Source: JBCCEV01 sp039030125 (lineage in GTDB: Bacteria > Pseudomonadota > Gammaproteobacteria > Ga0077536). From it: a DNA stretch of 5,812 nt. Both the position numbers and the translations under genes were made by a program. Numbering within the stretch: position 1 is the first letter of the stretch; each line of letters opens with the position of its first letter. The stretch lies in assembly GCA_039030125.1 (NCBI GenBank), contig JBCCEV010000208.1, positions 1-5,812 of the forward strand, read 5' to 3'. This document shows, one piece after another, positions 1 to 5,197 of this stretch. The notes beneath the pieces are model-generated. The model saw nothing but the letters and a program-made list of their open reading frames with translations. It was not told the origin of the DNA and made no database searches.

Positions 1-695
1 ACAAAACAGCACAACCGCGCCAGCAGGGGATCGGGAAAGAACCCGCAAGTCGGACCAATCATGGTAACGCGAGCGCCCACTGGCATTGCCGCTAAAACGT
101 CGTCGAGCGAATCATTGATCAACGTTGAACCGGTAAGGATCACGGCGTCACAAAGCTTTAACGCATCTAGATCGGCGGTAATTTCGAGATCGCCGTCTTT
201 GCGCAACATGTGCGTTTTTCTTTCAATCACGGTAACCCTGATCCCCCGCTTACCAGCCTGCGCGACCAGCGATGGAAAGTTACCAACCATGCCGAGGTGG
301 GCGGTTTTTCCCAAATCGATGCCGCCGACTGAACTCGTGGCAGCAGGCTCTTGGAAGGCGGCTCTACGATAAACGAAACGCGTGATGGCATTGACCGCCG
401 CGATCCCAAGCGAGCGATCCGCTTCATCGTTGGATTCTAGTAGCGCGGCCAAGTGCAGCGGAGATTGGCCGATAAATGGCGTTTCGGCGAACTTCGCGGG
501 CATGTTTTTTTGGGTATCGCCGAGCCAGGCGTAATAGAGGCCCGCACAGTCATCTTCGAGGCCCACCATGCCGAATTCCGGCGCGCCACCAACCGTTGGA
601 TTGGCCTCGGGGATCGCCAGCACGGAGACCTTGGGCAGGGTCAAGGCGGCGTCGGCGCGCCGGCACAGGCCAAGCAATTCCCGGCTGACGCTCAC
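1..695 (-). CDS. DUF4213/DUF364 family protein (putative heavy-metal chelation domain), partial at the 3' end
   Basis: This minus-strand frame is open from an upstream in-frame TAG at 711-713 to the window edge, giving about 231 codons with the C-terminus missing. No ATG fits. I chose the GTG at 693-695 because the N-terminal helix (SRELLGLCRRADAAL) and the strand SVLAIPEANPTVGG that follow look like the start of a DUF4213 domain. A TTG at 705-707 is an alternative, and no good Shine-Dalgarno sequence precedes either. Residues about 20-115 match the DUF4213 (enolase-N-like) pattern, including GMVGLEDDCAG and a later SPLHLAALLESN stretch. Residues about 135-231 match DUF364, a Rossmann-like domain: KTAHLGMVGNFP, then VTVIERK, then the characteristic LTGSTLINDSLDDVL and IGPTCGFFPDPLLAR. 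The family is annotated as putative heavy-metal chelation from structural work, and its substrate is not established. It is divergent from the aldolase-family gene with a very short gap, so shared regulation is plausible. Family assignment is strong; the start is less sure. Confidence 0.85.
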   Translation of the reverse strand, partial: MSVSRELLGLCRRADAALTLPKVSVLAIPEANPTVGGAPEFGMVGLEDDCAGLYYAWLGDTQKNMPAKFAETPFIGQSPLHLAALLESNDEADRSLGIAAVNAITRFVYRRAAFQEPAATSSVGGIDLGKTAHLGMVGNFPSLVAQAGKRGIRVTVIERKTHMLRKDGDLEITADLDALKLCDAVILTGSTLINDSLDDVLAAMPVGARVTMIGPTCGFFPDPLLARLCCF

Positions 696-738
696 GGTTG
701 AACACAAACGCTAAAATAAGGCATTACAGATGTGAATT
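696..738. promoter_or_regulatory. Compact divergent intergenic region, probable overlapping promoters
   Basis: These 43 bases are all that separate the divergent starts of the DUF364 gene and the aldolase-family gene, so both promoters must lie here or inside the coding sequences. On the plus strand, TAAAAT at 712-717 is a five-of-six match to a sigma-70 -10 box, but I see no well-spaced -35. On the minus strand, TTCACA (five of six for a -35) reads from about 737 down to 732, without a convincing -10 at 16-18 bases. The sequence GTTGAACA at 697-704 also occurs inside the inverted repeat at 4984-4998; this may be chance. The promoter assignment is an inference. Confidence 0.3.
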
Positions 739-1770
739 TTGGCAATTAAGCGAAGCGCCGAGCTCACTTTTTCGCGCGCTCTGGGATTAGATTTGAATAA
801 GCAGACCCTACCACGGCTTTGGTGCCCGCCGCTGACTCACTACAACGCTCAGGGGGGTATTGACGCCGCTCGGATGCGAGCGCATTGGCAACACATGGCA
901 CCTTATTGCAACGCGTTTTTGGTTCCGGGATCCACTGGCGATGGATGGGAGATGTCGGACGTTGAAATCAACGGACTGCTGAAGCTCGCTTTTGAAATTG
1001 CAGCGGATCTTGAATCAACACTGTTACTCGGCGCCCTAAAATCCGACGCGGTAAAAACTCAGAAACGCATCGAACAGATGCGTGGATTAATCAGCGCTGC
1101 TGCCGGAGATTCGAGCGTTGCCGGTTTTGTGATCTGCGCACCACATGGCGCCGAGCGGACTGAAGCAGAGATGGAAGATGCGTTTCGAACCATTCTGTCG
1201 ATGCAGTTGCCGATCGGTCTTTATCAACTACCGCAGGTTACTGGCAATCGCTTTTCCACCCCTCTAGTGGCGCGCTTGGCCGGCGAGTTCTCCAATTTGC
1301 GTTTCATTAAAGATACCAGCGGGGAGGACTCAATCGCCAACGGCTTAGATAATTCACAAGGGCTTTTTCTGGTGCGCGGCGCGGAACTTGACTACAAAAA
1401 ATGGCTTAGGGAAGCCGGTGGGCCGTACGACGGTTTTCTGCTCAGCACGGCGAATTGTTTTGCAAAACAGCTATTGGAAATCATCGCGAAGCAGCACGAT
1501 GGGGATCTTCAAGGTGCAGCGTCGCTTTCCGATACATTGACTGATCTGGCCACCGCGGCATTTGGCGTGGTTGCCGAGCTTGAGGACGGTAATCCCTTTG
1601 CTAACGCCAATAAGGCCATCGACCACTTCATGGCGTTTGGCGCCGATGCGGATCTCAGTGAGGGTCCGAGACTGCATGCAGGCTCCCGTTTAAGTGCGGA
1701 AATTCTGGCCCGCGTTCGCGAAATACTCGACAAAGCTGGCCATTTGCCGCGGCAAGGTTATTTGACCTAG
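739..1770 (+). CDS. Dihydrodipicolinate synthase/N-acetylneuraminate lyase family aldolase (class I, Schiff-base)
   Basis: A (beta/alpha)8-barrel lyase of the DapA/NanA family, about 343 residues from the first TTG. An in-frame TGA at 733-735 bounds the frame. The TTG at 739 has only a distant AAGG, so the TTG at 793 is a real alternative start. Visible hallmarks are the barrel start (LWCPPLTHYN, about 27-36), the substrate-loop equivalent GSTGDGWEMSDVE (64-76; the family usually has GTTGE), catalytic Tyr162 in LYQLP, and Schiff-base Lys191 in FIKDTSG. The Tyr-Lys spacing matches DapA (Y133/K161). Two features of true DapA are missing: the carboxylate-binding Arg after YNVPS is Val167 here, and the PYY tyrosine pair is replaced by APHG (134-137). 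It therefore probably cleaves or condenses a different 2-oxo acid and should not be called dapA. It is longer than the usual 290-300 residues. It lies 48 bases upstream of the BVMO, probably in one operon. Confidence 0.88.
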   Translation: MAIKRSAELTFSRALGLDLNKQTLPRLWCPPLTHYNAQGGIDAARMRAHWQHMAPYCNAFLVPGSTGDGWEMSDVEINGLLKLAFEIAADLESTLLLGALKSDAVKTQKRIEQMRGLISAAAGDSSVAGFVICAPHGAERTEAEMEDAFRTILSMQLPIGLYQLPQVTGNRFSTPLVARLAGEFSNLRFIKDTSGEDSIANGLDNSQGLFLVRGAELDYKKWLREAGGPYDGFLLSTANCFAKQLLEIIAKQHDGDLQGAASLSDTLTDLATAAFGVVAELEDGNPFANANKAIDHFMAFGADADLSEGPRLHAGSRLSAEILARVREILDKAGHLPRQGYLT

Positions 1771-1818
1771 CGCCGCGATTGCCGAGAATAGACCCTTATC
1801 GACTAACGAGGTTTCTAA

Positions 1819-3423
1819 GTGAACGAACAGACAGGGCGCGATATTGATGTTGTTATCGTTGGCGCCGGATTCGCAGGTCTTTACGCCATCTACAAGCTTC
1901 GGTCGCTCGGATTCAGCGTCCAAGCCTATGAGCGCGGTACTGGTGTCGGTGGGACTTGGTACTGGAATCGCTATCCAGGCGCCCGTTGCGACGCGCCGAG
2001 TATGCAATATTCCTATCAGTTTTCTGAACAGCTGCAGCAAGAATGGGAGTGGCCGGAGAAGTACTCCTCGCAACCTGAAATCCTGCGTTATTTGAACCAC
2101 GTTGCCGACCGCTTCGATCTGCGGCCACATATCCAACTTGAGACGAGTGTGGAGGCAATGAATTTCGACGAGACTTCAAATCGCTGGCAGGTCAAAACCA
2201 ACCGCGGCGAGACGGTTTCGGCCCAGCATTGCGTGCTCGCAACCGGTTGTTTGTCGATTCGCAAGAAACCGGATTTCACAGGGCTGGATGACTTCGCCGG
2301 AGATTGGTATCAAACCAGCGCGTGGCCCCATGAACCGGTCGATTTCGACGGCCAACGAGTTGGTGTCATTGGCACTGGCTCCAGCGGTATTCAAGCGATC
2401 CCTGAAATTGCCAAATCCGCCAAGACCCTCAAAGTGTTTCAGCGTACCGCGCAATTTTCCACGCCAGCGGGTAACGGCCCTATGGATAGGGAATATGAGG
2501 CGAAAATCAAATCTGAATATCGCGCGTTTCGCGAGCGCAATAACCGGCTGCCGCTGGCAATGGATATCCGTATTGGTCCCAGCACCCCCAAGACTTTTGA
2601 CGTCAATGAACAGGCACGGCGCGCGCGCTATGAAGAATGTTGGGGCAAAGGCGGGCTAGCCTTAGGTCTTGCGTTTCGCGACAGTTCTCTAAACCCCGAA
2701 GCCAATGAGGCAGTGTCTGATTTCATCCGCTCAAAGATCGATGAAATTGTTAAAGACCCGGCCACCGCGCAGGCGCTCAAGCCAAAACACATTTACGGTT
2801 GTAAGCGCCCTTGTATCGACACCAACTATTATGAAACCTTCAATCTTGAGCATGTCTCGTTGGTCGACGTTAGCGAGGGCGGGGTCGAATGCGTAACGGC
2901 TAATGGTTTGATCGCCAACGGCGAGGAGCATGAACTCGACGTCATTGTTTTCGCGACCGGGTTCGACGCTATCACTGGTGCGATCAATCAAATCGAAATT
3001 AGCGGGCGCGGCGCTCTGCTTTTGAGCGATAAATGGTCAGCCGGGCCGCGTAATTATCTGGGGCTCAATTCCGCGGACTTCCCAAACTTGTTTACGGTCT
3101 CCGGCCCGGGGAGCCCGTCGGTCTTGACCAATATGGTCCCGACCATCGAGCAGCACGTTAATTGGATTTCTCAGTGTGTCGCTTATATGCGCGACAACGG
3201 GTTCAGTACCCTCGAGGCAGAGCCACAAGCCGAATCGGACTGGCGCGTTGCCGTGCAGCAGGCGGCCGAGCGGACTTTGTGGTTAGCCTGTGATAATTGG
3301 TATCAGGGCGCTAATATTCCCGGGAAGCCGCGCGTGTTTATGCCCTACCCGGATTGGCCGAGTTATCTTCAAAAGTGCGAAGATGTGGTCGCCAAAGGTT
3401 ATGAGGGGTTTACGCTTCGGTGA
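1819..3423 (+). CDS. Baeyer-Villiger flavin monooxygenase (cyclohexanone monooxygenase-like, type I)
   Basis: A 534-residue class B flavoprotein monooxygenase, close to the 540 or so of cyclohexanone monooxygenase (CHMO). Such enzymes use FAD, NADPH and O2 to turn ketones into esters or lactones in the cytosol. The GTG start has a good GAGG at 1808-1811, seven bases upstream. In order: FAD dinucleotide fold GAGFAG (15-20); GTWYWNRYPGARCD (45-58), with Asp58 matching the conserved Asp of CHMO; the BVMO fingerprint region (159-170); NADPH Rossmann motif GTGSSG (185-190); active-site Arg330 in GCKRPCIDTNYY (327-338), equivalent to CHMO Arg327; FATGFD (378-383); and the C-terminal NADP loop NWYQGANIPGK (493-503). 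One departure stands out: the fingerprint FxGxxxHxxxWP reads FAGDWYQTSAWP, so the central His is Gln165. Substrate cannot be told from sequence. The neighbouring aldolase-family gene suggests a shared degradative role, which is an inference. Confidence 0.93.
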   Translation: MNEQTGRDIDVVIVGAGFAGLYAIYKLRSLGFSVQAYERGTGVGGTWYWNRYPGARCDAPSMQYSYQFSEQLQQEWEWPEKYSSQPEILRYLNHVADRFDLRPHIQLETSVEAMNFDETSNRWQVKTNRGETVSAQHCVLATGCLSIRKKPDFTGLDDFAGDWYQTSAWPHEPVDFDGQRVGVIGTGSSGIQAIPEIAKSAKTLKVFQRTAQFSTPAGNGPMDREYEAKIKSEYRAFRERNNRLPLAMDIRIGPSTPKTFDVNEQARRARYEECWGKGGLALGLAFRDSSLNPEANEAVSDFIRSKIDEIVKDPATAQALKPKHIYGCKRPCIDTNYYETFNLEHVSLVDVSEGGVECVTANGLIANGEEHELDVIVFATGFDAITGAINQIEISGRGALLLSDKWSAGPRNYLGLNSADFPNLFTVSGPGSPSVLTNMVPTIEQHVNWISQCVAYMRDNGFSTLEAEPQAESDWRVAVQQAAERTLWLACDNWYQGANIPGKPRVFMPYPDWPSYLQKCEDVVAKGYEGFTLR

Positions 3424-3450
3424 TTAACCGAGAACTGCGGGGTTAATGTC

Positions 3451-4026
3451 ATGGCAGATGCTGGCTACTCAGTGATTTTCGAAGGCAAGTTGGTCGATGG
3501 TGCCGACATCGCCAAAGTGAAAGCCAATCTCGGCAAGTTGTTCAAGATGGACGACGCTAAGGTTGATGCTTTGATGTCGGGCAAGCGCGTGGTTATCAAG
3601 AAGGGCGTCGATCAGGCGACCGCAGATAACTACAAGGCGGTGCTCGCAAAAGCCGGGGCTATCGCAGAAGTCATTGCCCCCGCCGAGGTGCCCGTCGCAT
3701 CCAGCGCGCCACCACCTCCACCGGCGGCGGAGCCCGCCAGCGCACCAGCGGCTGCGCCAGCGCCGGGCGAGGCCGCATACGATCCCATCAATTACGGACC
3801 CAATGCACCGCCCGCCGCGGTACTCAATCGCGATGGACCGCCACAAGCCATGGACACCACCATGGCGGAAGTCGGTGCGACGCTGGTCGAAGCAGAACAG
3901 GTAGCGCCACCGGATATCGCAACCGACCATTTGCAAATGGCCGAGGTTGGCGCGGAGTTGGCCGAAAAGGAGCCGGTGCCCGAGCCAGATTACGACATTA
4001 GCAGTTTGTCCATGGTGGACTCTTAA
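3451..4026 (+). CDS. Protein of unknown function: small N-terminal alpha/beta domain, Pro/Ala linker, 25-residue C-terminal repeats
   Basis: A 191-residue protein with an ATG start preceded by GGGG at 3439-3442, eight bases away. It has no signal peptide or membrane segment, so it is probably cytoplasmic. Residues 6-75 form a compact domain (VIFEGKLVDGADIAKVKANL, then LFKMDD, GKRVVIKKGVD, and an Ala-rich helix ending AGAIAEV). Its strand/helix order and repeated Lys/Ala/Gly pattern loosely recall the ribosomal L7/L12 C-terminal domain, but I cannot assign a family. Residues 76-108 are a Pro/Ala-rich, probably disordered linker. Residues 134-191 are an acidic repeat of about 25 residues (MAEVGA at 138 and 163, a degenerate third copy at Met188). 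This architecture suggests a folded domain tethered to a flexible binding tail. It starts 27 bases after the BVMO stop, so it may be cotranscribed, but no functional link is visible. It reads as a real gene because frame, ribosome binding site and domain pattern agree. Confidence 0.8.
   Translation: MADAGYSVIFEGKLVDGADIAKVKANLGKLFKMDDAKVDALMSGKRVVIKKGVDQATADNYKAVLAKAGAIAEVIAPAEVPVASSAPPPPPAAEPASAPAAAPAPGEAAYDPINYGPNAPPAAVLNRDGPPQAMDTTMAEVGATLVEAEQVAPPDIATDHLQMAEVGAELAEKEPVPEPDYDISSLSMVDS
3862..4023 (+). repeat. Tandem 75-base (25-residue) coding repeat, two full units and a truncated third
   Basis: Three ATG codons in frame at 3862, 3937 and 4012 are exactly 75 bases apart. Units one and two share MAEVGA, then an (L)xExE acidic stretch and a PPD or EPD turn before the next HLQM or SLSM. 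The third unit is cut short by the stop. The two full units differ at the DNA level, so this is an old protein repeat and not a recent duplication. Confidence 0.75.
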
Positions 4027-4041
4027 GCCAGTTCGCTAAAG

Positions 4042-4068
4042 TTTTTTTTAGTCGCGTTCGACTATGCT
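4042..4068 (+). promoter_or_regulatory. Weak promoter candidate before the PilZ-like gene
   Basis: The 69-base gap between the repeat protein and the PilZ-like gene holds a run of eight T at 4042-4049 and TATGCT at 4063-4068, a partial -10 match. No clear -35 is spaced correctly, and no GC-rich hairpin precedes the T run, so it is not a convincing terminator either. Confidence 0.15.
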
Positions 4069-4095
4069 TGTCACAACGTGTGATTGGCGGGTGCC

Positions 4096-4437
4096 ATGAC
4101 AGACGCAAAGAATCCAAATATTCGGGCGTACGTGAATGCCGTCTCGGGCGGCAGTGTCGCGCTTGAGACCTATCCTGTCGAACTGCGCCGGATCACCAAC
4201 GATGGGGTCAGCATGAGCATGAGCGAAGATGCCGATCAGGTTTTGCAGGCCCACGATGCCCTCAACCTCACGCTTGAATTACCTGATCGGAAATTACCCT
4301 GTTCAATCGCCTGCATCGTGCGCCATCGCGATGTGGTGGATAACAGCGTGGTCTATAGCTGTGACTATGATTGGGGGGCGACGTCGGATTCGCTAGGGGT
4401 AATGGAAGAACTTGTCGAGTATATGCTGCCTGACTGA
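4096..4437 (+). CDS. PilZ-like domain protein, small and degenerate at the c-di-GMP site
   Basis: A 113-residue soluble protein. I chose the ATG at 4096, preceded by GGCGGG at 4086-4091 (spacing four, rather tight). A TTG at 4084, just after an in-frame TGA, would add four residues. The order of strands resembles a PilZ beta-barrel: YPVELRRITNDGVSMSM (26-42), then ALNLTLELPDRKLPCSIAC (55-73), IVRHRDVVDNSVVYSCDYDW (74-93) and a C-terminal helix. PilZ domains bind cyclic di-GMP through RxxxR and [D/N]xSxxG. Here no RxxxR is present, and the second motif reads RxTxxG (32-37), so c-di-GMP binding is doubtful. It lies 69 bases after the repeat-protein gene and may be its own unit or the end of the operon. 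The PilZ call rests on pattern only and could be a different small beta-barrel. Confidence 0.6.
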   Translation: MTDAKNPNIRAYVNAVSGGSVALETYPVELRRITNDGVSMSMSEDADQVLQAHDALNLTLELPDRKLPCSIACIVRHRDVVDNSVVYSCDYDWGATSDSLGVMEELVEYMLPD

Positions 4438-4732
4438 GGGGCGTCTTGTAGTCCACTTATGCGGCGTTGCATCACACGCTCCGGTGCTCGTTCATTTTCA
4501 TACAAAATCCGCTGCTAGCGCCCGACGCGCCTAAGCGGACTACAGAACACCCGCAACCGCACCGGGGAGCCTCATTTATTTGCCCAGAATCTCCGCTGCC
4601 TCGTTCGCCCCGCCCAGTCTCGTCGGCAGCCATGACCTTCTTAATGCTCGGAGTTTCTCAACAGTCGTCCGCTTCGATGATTCTTAGCAGCGCGTCTGAG
4701 CGCGCCAAGCAATCCCCTTATCGCAAGCGTAG
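4438..4732. other. Convergent intergenic region without a convincing gene
   Basis: These roughly 295 bases lie between the PilZ-like gene (plus) and the small frameshifted gene (minus). Short frames on both strands lack ribosome binding sites and have low-complexity Pro/Ser- or Gly-rich translations. The only structure I noticed is an imperfect 12-base inverted repeat at 4448-4459 and 4532-4543. No intrinsic terminator with a T run was found on either side. Confidence 0.6.
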
Positions 4733-4944
4733 TCATTGGGTGTAGCGTGGACCGACCCTGCGATCCCGCACCACCACACCGTTTTTTAATTCAAGCTCGT
4801 AGCTATTGTGGGTCCGCACAACCGCATCAGATCAAACTTGGTTTTACCTTTTGCTAACCGACCCTCACAGCGATAAATCGCCTCTGACGGCAGCAAAAAA
4901 AGCAATACCGTTAGAAATACGGTGCAAGAATATTGACGACTCAT
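4733..4944 (-). pseudogene. Small secreted protein of DUF4124-like pattern, apparently frameshifted
   Basis: The minus-strand ATG at 4942-4944 has an excellent ribosome binding site (GGAGGAG at 4957-4951, six bases away). The frame encodes 52 residues and stops at 4786-4788. It opens with a typical Sec signal peptide: MSRQYSC, a hydrophobic core TVFLTVLLFLL, then PSEA|IYRC. The mature part reads IYRCEGRLAKGKTKF, like the start of DUF4124 domains (IYrw.D..G...fSD). After Phe37 (4834-4836) the frame-0 reading loses this pattern, but skipping the two bases 4832-4833 gives KFSDAVVRTHNSYELELKNG and runs on to a TGA at 4733-4735. The joined product would be 69 residues. The upstream frame has gene-like signals and the downstream frame has coherent strand-like sequence, so a real gene with a 2-base gain or 1-base loss is likely. 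It could instead be a sequencing error. Alternatively the 52-residue form is the true product, since its RLCGP ending resembles a DUF2845 motif. Confidence 0.55.
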
Positions 4945-4950
4945 ACCTAT

Positions 4951-4957
4951 CTCCTCC
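4951..4957 (-). promoter_or_regulatory. Strong ribosome binding site of the small secreted-protein gene
   Basis: Read on the minus strand this is GGAGGAG, within a longer purine-rich GGTGGAGGAG, six bases before the ATG. It is the best Shine-Dalgarno match in the window and is the main reason to accept such a short reading frame as a real (or recently real) gene. Confidence 0.75.
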
Positions 4958-4983
4958 ACCTTTCATGGATGAGCGTAGGACAC

Positions 4984-4998
4984 GATTGTTGAACAATC
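4984..4998. promoter_or_regulatory. Perfect 15-base inverted repeat, operator candidate
   Basis: GATTGTT-G-AACAATC is a perfect 7+1+7 palindrome, 39 bases upstream of the ATG of the small secreted-protein gene on the minus strand, where a repressor or activator would sit. The inner part fits the loose TNGT-N3-ACNA shape bound by FadR-type GntR regulators, but other dimeric regulators bind similar sites. No regulator gene is in the window. A short hairpin role is possible but it lacks a T run for termination. Confidence 0.4.
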
Positions 4999-5039
4999 TA
5001 TGAACTCATATTTGGCGTGCGGGAGTGCCGCGCGCGCCC

Positions 5040-5178
5040 TGCCCAGGACAGCCCTTCACTTCGCAACCAAGTTTTGTGATCTGGATGGGGGTGTGAGTGC
5101 GGGCAATCGTCACTGATACTCAAGGCAGGCCTCTATAGCCGGCGTTTTGTTTCGCGCTAGGAAGTTGGCACCCTTCAC
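5040..5178 (-). pseudogene. Possible remnant of an FKBP-type peptidyl-prolyl isomerase gene
   Basis: On the minus strand a 22-codon frame (5178 to the TGA at 5110-5112) reads VKGANFLARNKTPAIEACLE and then YQ. This resembles the linker just before many FKBP domains, of the form GaxFLaxNkt..gv...sGLQY. Shortly after, in another frame (from 5111 down), comes DDCPHSHPHPDHKTWLRSEG, which could be the decayed equivalent of the following FKBP segment (GDGPHPtptDxVxVhYrG). The spacing needs a loss of about 11 bases between the two parts. No start, ribosome binding site or FKBP core is visible. The match is from memory of the family and could be coincidence. The rest of the 4999-5197 spacer shows nothing I can name. 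Confidence 0.2.
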
Positions 5179-5197
5179 ATCTTGGTAATAGCTAGAC

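Noticed and set aside
61..372. Plus-strand frame of 103 residues at the left edge
   Set aside because: It is the antisense of the DUF4213/DUF364 gene, whose minus-strand translation has clear family motifs; the plus translation is Ser/Arg/Pro-rich with no recognisable domain.
453..701. Plus-strand frames of 82 and 70 residues over the 5' part of the DUF364 gene
   Set aside because: They are shadows of the same minus-strand gene, lacking ribosome binding sites and domain pattern.
1690..2136. Minus-strand frame of 148 residues across the aldolase/BVMO junction
   Set aside because: It covers the well-supported ends of two plus-strand genes, including the FAD-binding motif of the BVMO; its translation shows no family pattern.
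3469..3936. Minus-strand frame of 155 residues opposite the repeat protein
   Set aside because: Its Arg/Trp/Gly-rich translation is the expected antisense of a Pro/Ala-rich coding region; the plus frame has a ribosome binding site and ordered domain structure.
4042..4049. Run of eight T as an intrinsic terminator after the repeat protein
   Set aside because: No GC-rich hairpin precedes it on the plus strand.
4471..4632. Minus-strand frame of about 53 residues starting MAADETGRGE
   Set aside because: AAGAAGG lies only about two bases before the ATG, which is too close, and the Gly/Ser-rich product shows no domain; not enough to call a gene.
4690..4705. GCGCG/CGCGC hairpin as a terminator for the small minus-strand gene
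   Set aside because: The stem is only five pairs and no T run follows on the minus strand.
4467..4745. Plus-strand frame of 92 residues after the PilZ-like gene
   Set aside because: TTG start without a ribosome binding site, low-complexity Pro/Ser-rich product, and overlap with the end of the minus-strand small gene.
4806..5003. Plus-strand frame of 65 residues
   Set aside because: Antisense to the small secreted-protein gene, which has a far better ribosome binding site and a signal peptide.
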